NCBI GenBank assembly: GCA_002433025.1
Contig: DJGZ01000064.1
Location: forward strand, 71,204 to 134,800
From: Bacteroidales bacterium UBA5833
Lineage (GTDB): Bacteria; Bacteroidota; Bacteroidia; Bacteroidales; Lentimicrobiaceae
DNA length: 63,597 nucleotides
Direction: 5' to 3'
Part shown: positions 1 through 8,185 of the stretch, one piece after another
How positions within the stretch are numbered: position 1 is the stretch's first letter
Layout: each line of letters starts with the position of its first letter
The notes under the pieces: generated by a model
Seen by the model: the letters and a program-made list of their open reading frames with translations, nothing else
Databases searched by the model: none
Told to the model about the DNA's origin: nothing
Made by a program: the position numbers and the translations under genes

Positions 1-2471
1 TTGCCTGAAAAGCTGTAAACAAGAAGTGAACCTGACATATCCCGGGTATCGATCCATATTAGGTCGGCAGAGGGGTTGGGGTAGATGTCAAGGTCAGTTA
101 TTTGCTTATATGAAACTCCGACCCCGGGGCAAATATTCCATGTGGAGGAATAGACAAATTCAGACTCGCATTCATTATAAATTGCCCTTATTTTGTAATC
201 CAGCCAATAAGTTGTCCCAATGCCAGAGGAACAATGGTCAAAATAGCTTAGGTCCTGTGTTGTGGCAATATAAACATAATCTCTGTATAATTCGTAACCA
301 AGCACTTCCCTTTGTGAACGGTTTTCTATATACCGAATACCCTTTATTGAATCGCTTGTCTTATTATCAGCAGCTATATATGATCCGGATCCGTCAATCT
401 GTTCAACAAAACCCTGAATATTCCAGTTATAATTCAGTCCGTAAGCAATGCTCATAGGTTCCCAGACTTCTCCATCCAGGGAGATCATATCTCCGAATCC
501 TGCAATTGCAGGGCCGGTGTCGCACCCCGCAACATATTCATCTGGGGTATGGTTAATTTCATAACCAACCCAAAGCTCAGAGGCGCCGGTAATATAAACA
601 GGTGTTTGAAGTATAAATTCATTCCACATCCCGGTGGTGTACGAAGTCACAACCTGGCTTGACAACAGCGCCCCGGCATTGTTGCCTGCCCATACCTTTA
701 ATGTAATTGAACCATTGGGGGCATAGGGAAACAGCCGGATTCTGGTGAGGCTGCATCCTTCATATTCAAATAGCTGGGAACTGGTAAATCTTGCAGCCAC
801 ATAGAATGTGCCACCACCGGTAAGTCCGATGGCGTCAGCATTTATGCCATTGTCCCAGGCAAGCCATTCTGATACAGGATTGATATAATTGGGATCCCGC
901 CATTCGAGGGAAATCCCTTCATAAAAAGAAGGATGAGCATTAAATTCCTGAGGAGGAGTACATTCTCTGTATACTTTAATATTGTCAATCAGCCAGTTAG
1001 AAATATCTGAAGTTAAATCTCCGGAAGCCGTGAACCGTACCCTGAAAATTTTCCCTTTGACTTCTTTGGTTAATTTCACTTTGTAATTCTTCCAATTGAA
1101 GCTGTTTATATTGAGGAATTCCTGTTTTTTTATCCAGTTGTTTTCATCAAACACTTCAACAGATAACTTTTCCTTTCCGGTGAGATTAAGCAGGGTGTGT
1201 TTCAGGTCAAATTCCAGGATAATATTGCCATCATTTATTCCGGTTCCGATCAGGTAATCGCTGGTGAGCGAAAGAGCATAATCTGTAACTACCGGTGAAA
1301 AATAAAATTCTGCAGCCGGGGCCTGATTCCCTGCCTGTCCGGCAATCCGCCAGTTGTTGTTGCCCTCTGTTGACCAGTTATTTGTTTCGAACAAACCTGT
1401 TTCAAAATTTTCTGTAAATGGCAGGTTTAAGCAGCAAACCCAGAGTAGTTCCGCTGCTTCACCGGGGGCTGATTCCTGAAATTCACCCGGATATCCGTAT
1501 GCCGAAAGCTCATACACAGCCCTTACCTCATATACTGACGTTCCGGGAATTAATTCCATATCAGAATAGGCAGGATTATCCAGGGGAATATCAGCAAGAA
1601 ACACCTGGTTGCGGTAAAGCTTGTAGCTGCTGATTCCGGGTACAGGCTGCCCCGGATGTTGCGGATCTTCGGGGGCTTCCCAGGTGATGTGGCCATAGTC
1701 GGTCATTTCAGGGATCACACCCGAAGTGTTTCTTGGAGGGAAAAGAAACTTTGAGGTAAACCTGATCGTGTCCTGTTCGGAATATCCTGAAGAATAAACG
1801 GCCGCAACCCCCGCCAGATAGCTTTGGCCAAACACCAGGGGTTCAAATACTAAACTGGTATCGGTGGTATTACCGACCAGCAACCCATCCAGAAAGACTC
1901 CGTATCCCGAAAGGGCGCGATGGCCCGAACCAGTGCCACTTTTAACCGACCGGAATACGGCATTTTTATCACCTGGTTTTATAATTGCCGACAGACGGCG
2001 TTCGGGACTTTTTTCTTCCGGATCCGGAGCCTGCCAGCTGACACGCAGGTTGAGTGAATCAACGGAGAGGTTTCGGGGTTTATAGGTGATTTCACGCAAA
2101 ATGACCGGAATCTGCCGGTTGCTGGTGATGGTCATCACCGTATCAAACGCATAAAATCCCTGTAAAGCGGCGTGAATATGGTAATTGGCTTCGGTAACCC
2201 CGGCAAAAACCACTTCGCCCGATGCGGGGGCAGTCTGCTCATAGTACAATGAAGGATTATGCACTCCGGTCATTGTGAGCAAGGTGCCTTCGGGGCTTTC
2301 GCCCGTGCTGAGTGAAACGTGAATGGTAACCGTGACGGAAGCAGTCTCAGGGAACTGGTTTTTAAGGCATTTTTTTTCAGCAGCAGCAATTTTTATAACA
2401 CCTGGGAATGTCAACAATAGAATTGTAACCGCTTTTATTACTGATAAATATGATTTGGTAAAATATCTCAT
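1..2471 (-). CDS. T9SS-exported multidomain surface protein, 3' end cut by window edge
   Basis: Reading frame open from an ATG at 2471 to the left edge, about 823 codons, with no stop. Residues 1-30 form a signal peptide. Then follow a carboxypeptidase-regulatory/Ig-like region (about 35-100), an FN3-like region, an FN3-like linker with a tyrosine-rich strand (KLYRNQVFL), a cleaved-adhesin or choice-of-anchor lectin-like domain beginning near LPFTENFETG, and a second such domain near residues 500-650. The last visible residues, DLDIYPNPSADLIWID, are the start of a type A T9SS sorting domain, so only about 50 residues should be missing. Family knowledge says such proteins cross the outer membrane through T9SS and are cleaved and anchored, or released. 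I infer an adhesin or a degradative enzyme accessory; no catalytic domain is visible in the part seen. A possible -7 promoter element lies at 2596-2603. Confidence 0.85.
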   Translation of the reverse strand, partial: MRYFTKSYLSVIKAVTILLLTFPGVIKIAAAEKKCLKNQFPETASVTVTIHVSLSTGESPEGTLLTMTGVHNPSLYYEQTAPASGEVVFAGVTEANYHIHAALQGFYAFDTVMTITSNRQIPVILREITYKPRNLSVDSLNLRVSWQAPDPEEKSPERRLSAIIKPGDKNAVFRSVKSGTGSGHRALSGYGVFLDGLLVGNTTDTSLVFEPLVFGQSYLAGVAAVYSSGYSEQDTIRFTSKFLFPPRNTSGVIPEMTDYGHITWEAPEDPQHPGQPVPGISSYKLYRNQVFLADIPLDNPAYSDMELIPGTSVYEVRAVYELSAYGYPGEFQESAPGEAAELLWVCCLNLPFTENFETGLFETNNWSTEGNNNWRIAGQAGNQAPAAEFYFSPVVTDYALSLTSDYLIGTGINDGNIILEFDLKHTLLNLTGKEKLSVEVFDENNWIKKQEFLNINSFNWKNYKVKLTKEVKGKIFRVRFTASGDLTSDISNWLIDNIKVYRECTPPQEFNAHPSFYEGISLEWRDPNYINPVSEWLAWDNGINADAIGLTGGGTFYVAARFTSSQLFEYEGCSLTRIRLFPYAPNGSITLKVWAGNNAGALLSSQVVTSYTTGMWNEFILQTPVYITGASELWVGYEINHTPDEYVAGCDTGPAIAGFGDMISLDGEVWEPMSIAYGLNYNWNIQGFVEQIDGSGSYIAADNKTSDSIKGIRYIENRSQREVLGYELYRDYVYIATTQDLSYFDHCSSGIGTTYWLDYKIRAIYNECESEFVYSSTWNICPGVGVSYKQITDLDIYPNPSADLIWIDTRDMSGSLLVYSFSG

Positions 2472-2595
2472 AATGTATAATTAAAGAATTTTTAATCTAT
2501 GTGTTTTAATTATGACAATCGAAAGGCCGTTTACCCCTATCCTGAACGGGAATTATTTTGTTATGACCCGGATAACCTGATCTGAAACAAAGCCC

Positions 2596-2603
2596 CAAAT
2601 CTA
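2596..2603 (-). promoter_or_regulatory. Possible -7 promoter element for the left-edge T9SS gene
   Basis: Minus-strand TAGATTTG fits the Bacteroidota -7 consensus TAnnTTTG. It would give a leader of roughly 118 bases before the ATG at 2471. No convincing -33 TTG is seen at the usual spacing, so this is tentative. Confidence 0.3.
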
Positions 2604-2686
2604 TCTGATACAAGGATGGGGATTAAATATATTCAATTACTTGCATATAATCGGATGAGGCAGTACTTTTACAGCCCCAATATTTT

Positions 2687-3475
2687 ATGCCAGGTTGTTT
2701 TATGCGATTGTTGTTACACCTTTTTGTATTCCTGATTGCGGCGCTTTCGCTCAGCGCACAGGTGGCAGTGGAAACCGCCCCGGATTTTACCGTCAAGGAT
2801 GTTGACGGGAATCAGCATCACCTGTATGATTTTCTGGACAACGGGAAACTGGTGGTGATTGACTTTTTTACCACCAATTGCGGACCCTGCCAGACTTATG
2901 CTTCCGAGGTAAGTGCATCATACGAATATTTCGGATGCAACTATGCGGATGTTATTTATCTGGGGATCAACTGGGGCAGCGACAATGACCTGGTACGGCA
3001 GTTTGACTCCGTCTGGGGGGCTTATTATCCTTCGGTTAGCGGGTTGCAGGGCGGCGGCAATGCCGTGGTTGATCTCTATCAGGTGCAGTCGTACCCTACC
3101 GTTATTCTGATTGCACCCGACCGAAGCATACTTAACAATCATATCTGGCCTCCGGCAGCGGTCAACATCAATGCGGAAGTGCTGACGGCGGGAGGCATCC
3201 CCATGAGTTGTACCGTGAATGCAGGATTGCTGCAGCCCGAAACAAGGGAGTGCCTGCAGGTTCTCTTTCCCCAGGGGGGAGCTGTACACATTGTGCCTTC
3301 CGGGTTGCAGGGTAAAGTTTACCGGCTCACCGTTCACGGAACGGACGGACGACTTGTTTTTGACGGCCCTCCCGCAGCATCCGGACAATTCCTGCGACTT
3401 GCCCGGGGATTGTATGTAGCAACATTAACGGCTGAAGGCCGGCGTGCTGCATTTACTAAGTTTATCGTCCGCTGA
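2687..3475 (+). CDS. Secreted thioredoxin-like (TlpA/redoxin) protein with T9SS-like C-terminus
   Basis: 262 residues. Residues about 1-25 form a signal peptide ending SLSAQ. A thioredoxin-fold domain spans about 28-165 with the redox motif NCGPC (residues 65-69, CxxC) after the strand VVIDFFTT and a cis-proline strand near QSYPTVILI. After a cysteine-containing linker, the last 65 residues form a beta-rich domain ending in GLYVATLTAEG...KFIVR, which is the pattern of a T9SS sorting domain, although the usual YPNP start is not obvious. Family knowledge: TlpA-like proteins reduce or isomerise disulfides outside the cytoplasm. The combination suggests an exported, possibly surface-attached, disulfide oxidoreductase. 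The start could also be the ATG at 2702 (MRLLLHL). No operon partner on the same strand. Confidence 0.8.
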   Translation: MPGCFMRLLLHLFVFLIAALSLSAQVAVETAPDFTVKDVDGNQHHLYDFLDNGKLVVIDFFTTNCGPCQTYASEVSASYEYFGCNYADVIYLGINWGSDNDLVRQFDSVWGAYYPSVSGLQGGGNAVVDLYQVQSYPTVILIAPDRSILNNHIWPPAAVNINAEVLTAGGIPMSCTVNAGLLQPETRECLQVLFPQGGAVHIVPSGLQGKVYRLTVHGTDGRLVFDGPPAASGQFLRLARGLYVATLTAEGRRAAFTKFIVR

Positions 3476-3563
3476 CATTTGCCGACTGGCCGGAAAGCAC
3501 CGGCAACCCATCCGGGCATCTGCCGCAACCTGAACTTCTGCCAGGCATGCGATCATAAGCTTT

Positions 3564-4070
3564 TCAGTCCTGGTTCAGGTAGTTTTCAGTTTCCTGATAA
3601 AGCCGTGTAATGTATTTCAGGGTGATCCGGTTGGGAGTGTCCATTGTATCATAGAAATCCCATGATTCATTGCTGTCGGGACTGACAAGTTTTGCGAAGC
3701 GGTGAATGAATTCATCCAGTTCGTCACTGTATTCCTTGTAAATCAGCTGAAACCTTCCGTCTCCATACACCTGGTCCAGGGGGATTAACCACCTGAATGA
3801 ATCAGTTAGACGAATAACCAAGTCTTTCCAATTATTAAGATTTTGAATATGTTCGCCATCTCTGATCTGGTACACGATCTTTATTATATCGCTTGTTCCT
3901 TTATAAAGCGCTTCAACAGTTCGGTATACATGGGAAATCATAATTTCCTTCCGCCGGTCAAGTTTTGATTTTTTTCTGGCCAGGGCCGAATTCCAGATAA
4001 AGGCAGCCGCTGCCGCAATCACTGACAATGCCGTGGCAATGTCCAGTCCGATTGATAGATTTTGGAACAT
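3564..4070 (-). CDS. Small membrane-anchored protein of unknown function
   Basis: 168 residues. One hydrophobic segment at about residues 10-28 is followed by a basic stretch (RKKSKLDRRKE), so the N-terminus is probably outside and the rest cytoplasmic. The remainder is charged and predicted mostly helical, with aromatic pairs and no cysteine-based or nucleotide-binding motif. I do not recognise the family; it resembles in layout the DUF4760-type single-pass proteins, but I cannot assign it. It converges on the thioredoxin-like gene. A -7 element at 4097-4104 supports independent expression from the ATG at 4070. Confidence 0.6.
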   Translation of the reverse strand: MFQNLSIGLDIATALSVIAAAAAFIWNSALARKKSKLDRRKEIMISHVYRTVEALYKGTSDIIKIVYQIRDGEHIQNLNNWKDLVIRLTDSFRWLIPLDQVYGDGRFQLIYKEYSDELDEFIHRFAKLVSPDSNESWDFYDTMDTPNRITLKYITRLYQETENYLNQD

Positions 4071-4096
4071 AACTATATATGGTTAAAGTTTAAAAA

Positions 4097-4104
4097 CAAA
4101 TATA
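4097..4104 (-). promoter_or_regulatory. -7 promoter element for the gene at 3564-4070
   Basis: Minus-strand TATATTTG matches TAnnTTTG and lies 27 bases before the ATG at 4070, which gives a short leader. No clear -33 TTG. Confidence 0.4.
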
Positions 4105-4300
4105 GGTTATTTTGTTTGAATAATGAATATTTAGTTTCGTAATTGACCGTATTGTTTTCCAATGAAATTTTGACCACTTCCGGATTGAAATTTTCGTTTT
4201 CGACTTTTTCTGTGGTTTGTCATTAACCTGTGGTTACTCTGGTTTTTCTAACTTTTATAGTTCGCGGGTGTTATATAATTTAATTAACTGAACTAAAGCT

Positions 4301-4588
4301 ATGAAAGTACAACTTTTTGAATCACAAGGCAGCGGGCGTGCTTTCATCGAAGGAGATAACGGAACACCGGCCGAAATGACCTGGATTTCGGGCGGGAAAG
4401 ATCATATCATCGTTGATCATACAAGGGTGGATGAATCGTTGCGTGGTACCGGTGCGGGCAAAAGATTGCTGGATGCTATTGTAACAATGGCATCGCAGCG
4501 CGGACTGAAGATCAAGCCGTTGTGCCCGTTTGTGGTAGCCATGTTCCGGAAATATCCGGAGTACAGCAGCATCAGCCTGCATGATTGA
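4301..4588 (+). CDS. Small GNAT-like N-acetyltransferase (YjdJ/COG2388 type)
   Basis: 95 residues, the usual size of the stand-alone Gcn5-related N-acetyltransferase-like family (PF14542). The acetyl-CoA pyrophosphate loop is visible as RGTGAGKRLLDA (about residues 48-59), preceded by the strand DHTRVDESL, and the C-terminal LCPFVVAMFRKYPEY is a family hallmark. The family is thought to acetylate small molecules or proteins; the substrate is unknown. It is monocistronic and converges on korB across a shared terminator. The start is an ATG; no Shine-Dalgarno is seen. Confidence 0.85.
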   Translation: MKVQLFESQGSGRAFIEGDNGTPAEMTWISGGKDHIIVDHTRVDESLRGTGAGKRLLDAIVTMASQRGLKIKPLCPFVVAMFRKYPEYSSISLHD

Positions 4589-4632
4589 AACGGTCGGAAT
4601 GGCTGAAGCCGGGAGATGTCCTGACTGATAAA

Positions 4633-4666
4633 AAAAAGCCTGCATCGTGAAAGAAACAGGCCTTTA
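4633..4666. terminator. Bidirectional terminator between the GNAT gene and korB
   Basis: A-run, then stem GCCTG (4638-4642) pairing with CAGGC (4657-4661), then CTTT. With flanking A/T pairing the hairpin can end transcripts from both converging genes. Confidence 0.6.
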
Positions 4667-4687
4667 AAATTATCAGCGCTCCTGCTT

Positions 4688-5731
4688 TTATTTGATTTCC
4701 CAGGTTTCACCGCTGTTCAGCAGATCGTCAACATTCTTGATTTTCTGGTTGGCTTTGGCATAAATGATCTGATCTTCCACCATGTCATCATAGGTTGGGT
4801 ACATGGCTGAACGGATCACGCCGAGGGCAACCGGGAAGTGGGGATATGACATTTTTGCCAGCATCAGGTGTATGCCGGGATCCTGCTGGTATGCATCATG
4901 TACAAGCAGATCGTCCTCGGTTACGCCGTTTTCGCCCAGGGTCACCACTTCGAGACGGGTCCCGTTCAGCCGGATGCCCTTGTCTTTGTTTTTCCCGAAG
5001 ATCATGGGTTCTCCGTTGCGGAGGACAATGGTACGATCGTCACGGTGCTCCTTGTTCGTGATTGAATCATGGGTTTTGTCGGCAAAGATTATGCAATTCT
5101 GCAGGATTTCCACAACCGAAGTTCCGTCGTGCTTGGCGGCTTCAAACATTACTTCGGTCATGAGTCTGGGCACGGCATCAATTACCCTGGCAAAGAAAGT
5201 TCCCTGCGCACCAAGCACCAGTTCGCCGGGATTGAACGGATGTTCAATGGTTCCCTGGGGCGAAGTTTTGGTGATGCTTCCCATTGGCGTGGTGGGCGAA
5301 TACTGACCTTTGGTCAGCCCGTAAATCTGGTTGTTGAAAAGCATGATATTTACATCAATGTTTCTTCTGATGATGTGAATAAAATGGTTTCCTCCGATGG
5401 CCATGGAGTCACCGTCGCCGGTAGCCACCCACACACTGAGATGGGGATTTGAGATTTTCACACCCGAAGCGATGGCGGCAGCACGACCGTGAATGCCGTG
5501 AATACCGTAAGTGTTAACATAATAGGGAAACCGTGAGGAACAACCGATACCGGAAACAAACATAAAGTTTTCCTTGCGGTATCCGATCTTCGGAAATACA
5601 TTGGCTACGGAGGAGAGGATGGCGTGTGCACCGCAGCCCGGGCACCATTTAACCATCTGGTCACTTACAAAGTCCTCTTTGGTCAGTTCTACGGAAGAAC
5701 GTTCTATGGTCAGGTTTGGTTGATTGTTCAT
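4688..5731 (-). CDS. korB: 2-oxoglutarate:ferredoxin oxidoreductase, beta subunit
   Basis: 347 residues. Catalyses with KorA the CoA-dependent oxidative decarboxylation of 2-oxoglutarate to succinyl-CoA with ferredoxin as acceptor (or the reverse, reductive reaction). Thiamine-diphosphate subunit: WCPGCG at residues 29-34 and a further conserved Cys at 64 supply Fe-S ligands, GDGDS at 105-109 followed by NNQIYGLTKGQ (133-143) is the TPP/Mg site. Length agrees with other Bacteroidota KorB. It follows korA by two bases, so the two are translationally close. The 2-oxoacid could be another one (2-oxoisovalerate, for instance), but alpha and beta together are most like KorAB. Confidence 0.93.
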   Translation of the reverse strand: MNNQPNLTIERSSVELTKEDFVSDQMVKWCPGCGAHAILSSVANVFPKIGYRKENFMFVSGIGCSSRFPYYVNTYGIHGIHGRAAAIASGVKISNPHLSVWVATGDGDSMAIGGNHFIHIIRRNIDVNIMLFNNQIYGLTKGQYSPTTPMGSITKTSPQGTIEHPFNPGELVLGAQGTFFARVIDAVPRLMTEVMFEAAKHDGTSVVEILQNCIIFADKTHDSITNKEHRDDRTIVLRNGEPMIFGKNKDKGIRLNGTRLEVVTLGENGVTEDDLLVHDAYQQDPGIHLMLAKMSYPHFPVALGVIRSAMYPTYDDMVEDQIIYAKANQKIKNVDDLLNSGETWEIK

Positions 5732-5733
5732 GA

Positions 5734-7584
5734 TTATTTATCCTCCAGTGTTGCGTTAAAAACATTGACCAATTCGGTAACGGTAAATGGCAATCCCTGA
5801 ACTTTGTTGTATTTCAGGTAATTGTGTCCCGGGTGGGTCATTTTCAGGTAGTTTACAAACTGCCCGCTGTTAAGTTCACATACGATCACTTTTTTGAACC
5901 CGTTTAATACATTGGCAGTATTCTTCGGTAGTGGCATGATGTAGTTAAAATGGGCATGGCTGATGCTTTTGCCTTCTTTTTGCAAGGCTTCCACTGCTTC
6001 CGACACCGGTCCGAAGGTTCCGCCCCAGCTTACCACCAGCACATCTCCCTCTTTAGCACCTGCAATTTCCTGCTCAGGGATGAACTCTGCAACTTTCTGC
6101 ACCTTGGCTTCGCGCAGATCCACCATTTTCTGGTGATTAAGCGGGTCGGTGGACACATTGCCAAAGATGTCTTCTTTTTCAAGTCCGCCAACCCTGTGGC
6201 GCAGTCCCTCAGTTCCGGGCAGTGCCCATTTGCGGGCAAGGGTTTCCGGATTGCGGCGGTAAGGCTTGAAGTCCGGATCGTTGGGTTGGGCAATGGGAGG
6301 TTTGATATCAGGCAATTCAGCCACCTTCGGAATGCGGAAAAGTTGTGAACCATTTCCAAGGTAGCCGTCGGTAAGCAGGATGACAGGGGTCATGTGTTCC
6401 ATGGCTATTTTTGAAGCCATGTAAGCATAATAGAAACAATTGGCCGAGGATGAAGCGGCAATTACAACTACCGGGCATTCTCCGTTGCGTCCGAAAAGTG
6501 CCTGGTAAAGGTCGCTCTGTTCCGATTTGGTGGGGAGTCCCGTACTGGGGCCGCCACGCTGTACGTTCACAATTACAAGCGGGAGCTCCGTCATAACGGC
6601 AAGGCCGATGGCTTCGCTTTTCAGGGAAAGCCCGGGACCTGATGTTGAGGTCAGGGCCAGCGATCCGGTGTAACTTGCACCGATGGCTGAGCAAATACCG
6701 GCGATTTCATCTTCGGCCTGGAATACTTTTGCACCCAGCGATTTGTACTTTGCAAGTTCAATCAGGATTTCGGTTGCAGGGGTAATGGGGTAGGAGCCAA
6801 GAAACAACGGGCGGCCCGAACGTTCCGAAGCGGCCAGAAATCCCCATGCGGTCGCCACATTTCCTGTAATGTTGCGGTAGCGGCCGGGTTCCATTTTAGC
6901 TTTTGAAACCTGATATACGGAAGCCAGGGCCTCAATGGTTTCGGCGTAGTTAAAGCCAGCCTCCAGCACCGCTTTGTTGGCGGCAATGACGTCCGGTTTA
7001 TTTTTGAATTTTTTTTCAAAGAATTCAAATGTGTGCTTTAATCCCCATCCGAACAGGTGGTACATCATGCCCAGCGCAAACATATTCTTGCTGCGCTCCG
7101 CACTTTTATTATCTATCGAAAGGTGCTTTACCGCTTCACGTGTAAGCAGGGTAACAGGTGCTTTTACAAGATTATAACCCGACAGGGTGCCGTTCTCCAG
7201 CGGATTGTCGGCATAACCTGATTTTTTCAGGGCAGCTTCATCAAAGGCATTTTCATCCACAATGATCGTAGCGCCTGGTTTGGCCCATTTCAGGTTGGCT
7301 TTGAGCGATGCCGGATTCATTGCCACAAGCACATCGCACAGGTCACCCGTTGTTTCAATTTTTTTGGCACCCACATGCACCTGGAATCCTGAAACACCTG
7401 CAATGGTGTTGTGTGGCGCACGGATTTCTGCAGGATAGTCAGGAAATGTGGCCAGGTCTAGTCCCTCAAGGGCTGCAGTGTCAGAAAACAAAGTCCCGGA
7501 AAGCTGCATTCCGTCTCCTGAGTCGCCAACAAACTTTACGACCACTGCATCCTTCTGGATAACATTACTTTTAGTTTTTACCAT
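5734..7584 (-). CDS. korA: 2-oxoglutarate:ferredoxin oxidoreductase, fused gamma-alpha subunit
   Basis: 616 residues. The N-terminal gamma-type domain (about 10-200) begins with VVKFVGDSGDGMQLSG, and the alpha (pyrimidine-binding) domain starts near residue 240 with SYPITPATEI and contains the conserved EDEIAGICSAIGASYTG and TSGPG segments. The gamma-alpha fusion is the usual Bacteroidota arrangement. With KorB it forms a two-gene operon transcribed leftward, away from a ferredoxin gene that starts 278 bases away on the other strand and is a natural electron carrier. The ATG at 7584 is preceded by a -7 element at 7616-7623. Confidence 0.93.
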   Translation of the reverse strand: MVKTKSNVIQKDAVVVKFVGDSGDGMQLSGTLFSDTAALEGLDLATFPDYPAEIRAPHNTIAGVSGFQVHVGAKKIETTGDLCDVLVAMNPASLKANLKWAKPGATIIVDENAFDEAALKKSGYADNPLENGTLSGYNLVKAPVTLLTREAVKHLSIDNKSAERSKNMFALGMMYHLFGWGLKHTFEFFEKKFKNKPDVIAANKAVLEAGFNYAETIEALASVYQVSKAKMEPGRYRNITGNVATAWGFLAASERSGRPLFLGSYPITPATEILIELAKYKSLGAKVFQAEDEIAGICSAIGASYTGSLALTSTSGPGLSLKSEAIGLAVMTELPLVIVNVQRGGPSTGLPTKSEQSDLYQALFGRNGECPVVVIAASSSANCFYYAYMASKIAMEHMTPVILLTDGYLGNGSQLFRIPKVAELPDIKPPIAQPNDPDFKPYRRNPETLARKWALPGTEGLRHRVGGLEKEDIFGNVSTDPLNHQKMVDLREAKVQKVAEFIPEQEIAGAKEGDVLVVSWGGTFGPVSEAVEALQKEGKSISHAHFNYIMPLPKNTANVLNGFKKVIVCELNSGQFVNYLKMTHPGHNYLKYNKVQGLPFTVTELVNVFNATLEDK

Positions 7585-7615
7585 GATTATAAGGAGGTTG
7601 ATTTGCTTCAGGCGG

Positions 7616-7623
7616 CAAAGTTA
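7616..7623 (-). promoter_or_regulatory. -7 promoter element of korAB
   Basis: Minus-strand TAACTTTG, an exact TAnnTTTG match, 32 bases before the korA ATG. The -33 region shows no TTG at the best spacing. Confidence 0.45.
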
Positions 7624-7809
7624 TATTATTTATGGTCTTTGCACAGTAAGCATGCAGGAAAAATTATTAATCTATCTTTATGCGATTTGAATCAATACAA
7701 AATCGTTATAAAAAACTGAAATACAAAGCCTTGGAAAGTGTAATTAGCTCATTCCTATTTAGAAGCTTTAAAAATAGGGGTTGTTAATTAATTTTGACGG
7801 ATTTAGGTA

Positions 7810-7817
7810 TATATTTG
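7810..7817 (+). promoter_or_regulatory. -7 promoter element of the ferredoxin gene
   Basis: TATATTTG matches TAnnTTTG, 45 bases before the ferredoxin ATG. TTTTG at 7792-7796 lies upstream but closer than the usual -33 spacing. Confidence 0.45.
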
Positions 7818-7861
7818 CAGCCGGAAGATCACACCAAAATCATTAACTAAAAAATACAGCC

Positions 7862-8029
7862 ATGGCTTACGTAATTTCAGATGACTGCACCGCTTGCGGC
7901 ACCTGCATTGATGAATGTCCCGTTGATGCTATCTCGGAAGGCGATATCTATAAGATCGATCCGGATGTTTGCACCGATTGTGGTTCATGCGCCGATGTTT
8001 GTCCGGTTGAAGCAATTCATCCTGCATAA
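7862..8029 (+). CDS. 2x[4Fe-4S] ferredoxin
   Basis: 55 residues (too short for many gene callers). Two classic cluster motifs: CTACGTCIDECP (Cys 9, 12, 15, 19) and CTDCGSCADVCP (Cys 37, 40, 43, 47). This is a clostridial-type low-potential ferredoxin, the expected electron acceptor or donor of KorAB encoded divergently next to it. It has its own -7 element (7810-7817) and a strong terminator directly after it, so it can be expressed at high level on its own. The ATG start gives the canonical N-terminus MAYVIS. Confidence 0.95.
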   Translation: MAYVISDDCTACGTCIDECPVDAISEGDIYKIDPDVCTDCGSCADVCPVEAIHPA

Positions 8030-8053
8030 GCAGTTATTTACCGTATTGTAAGG

Positions 8054-8080
8054 GCCTGTCACTTGTGGCAGGCTTTTTTA
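8054..8080 (+). terminator. Terminator after the ferredoxin gene
   Basis: GCCTGTCAC pairs with GTGGCAGGC (one G-T wobble) followed by seven T-rich bases; a strong intrinsic terminator 25 bases after the ferredoxin stop. Confidence 0.8.
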
Positions 8081-8150
8081 TTGCCTTCCGGCGGAAAACT
8101 TTATTTCTGTATATTTGTTTAACTGCGGGTTTAAAAAAGGCCTGAAACAA

Positions 8151-8158
8151 TAACTTTG
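8151..8158 (+). promoter_or_regulatory. -7 promoter element of sucAB, decides the sucA start
   Basis: TAACTTTG is an exact -7 match. Transcription would start about 8165, downstream of the in-frame TTG at 8156, so that TTG cannot be the start codon and the ATG at 8186 is used. Confidence 0.55.
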
Positions 8159-8185
8159 CACTGTGTGCCACAACGAATTGTCATC

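Noticed and set aside
8156..8185. TTG at 8156 as the sucA start
   Set aside because: It overlaps the -7 promoter element; the ATG at 8186 gives the family N-terminus.
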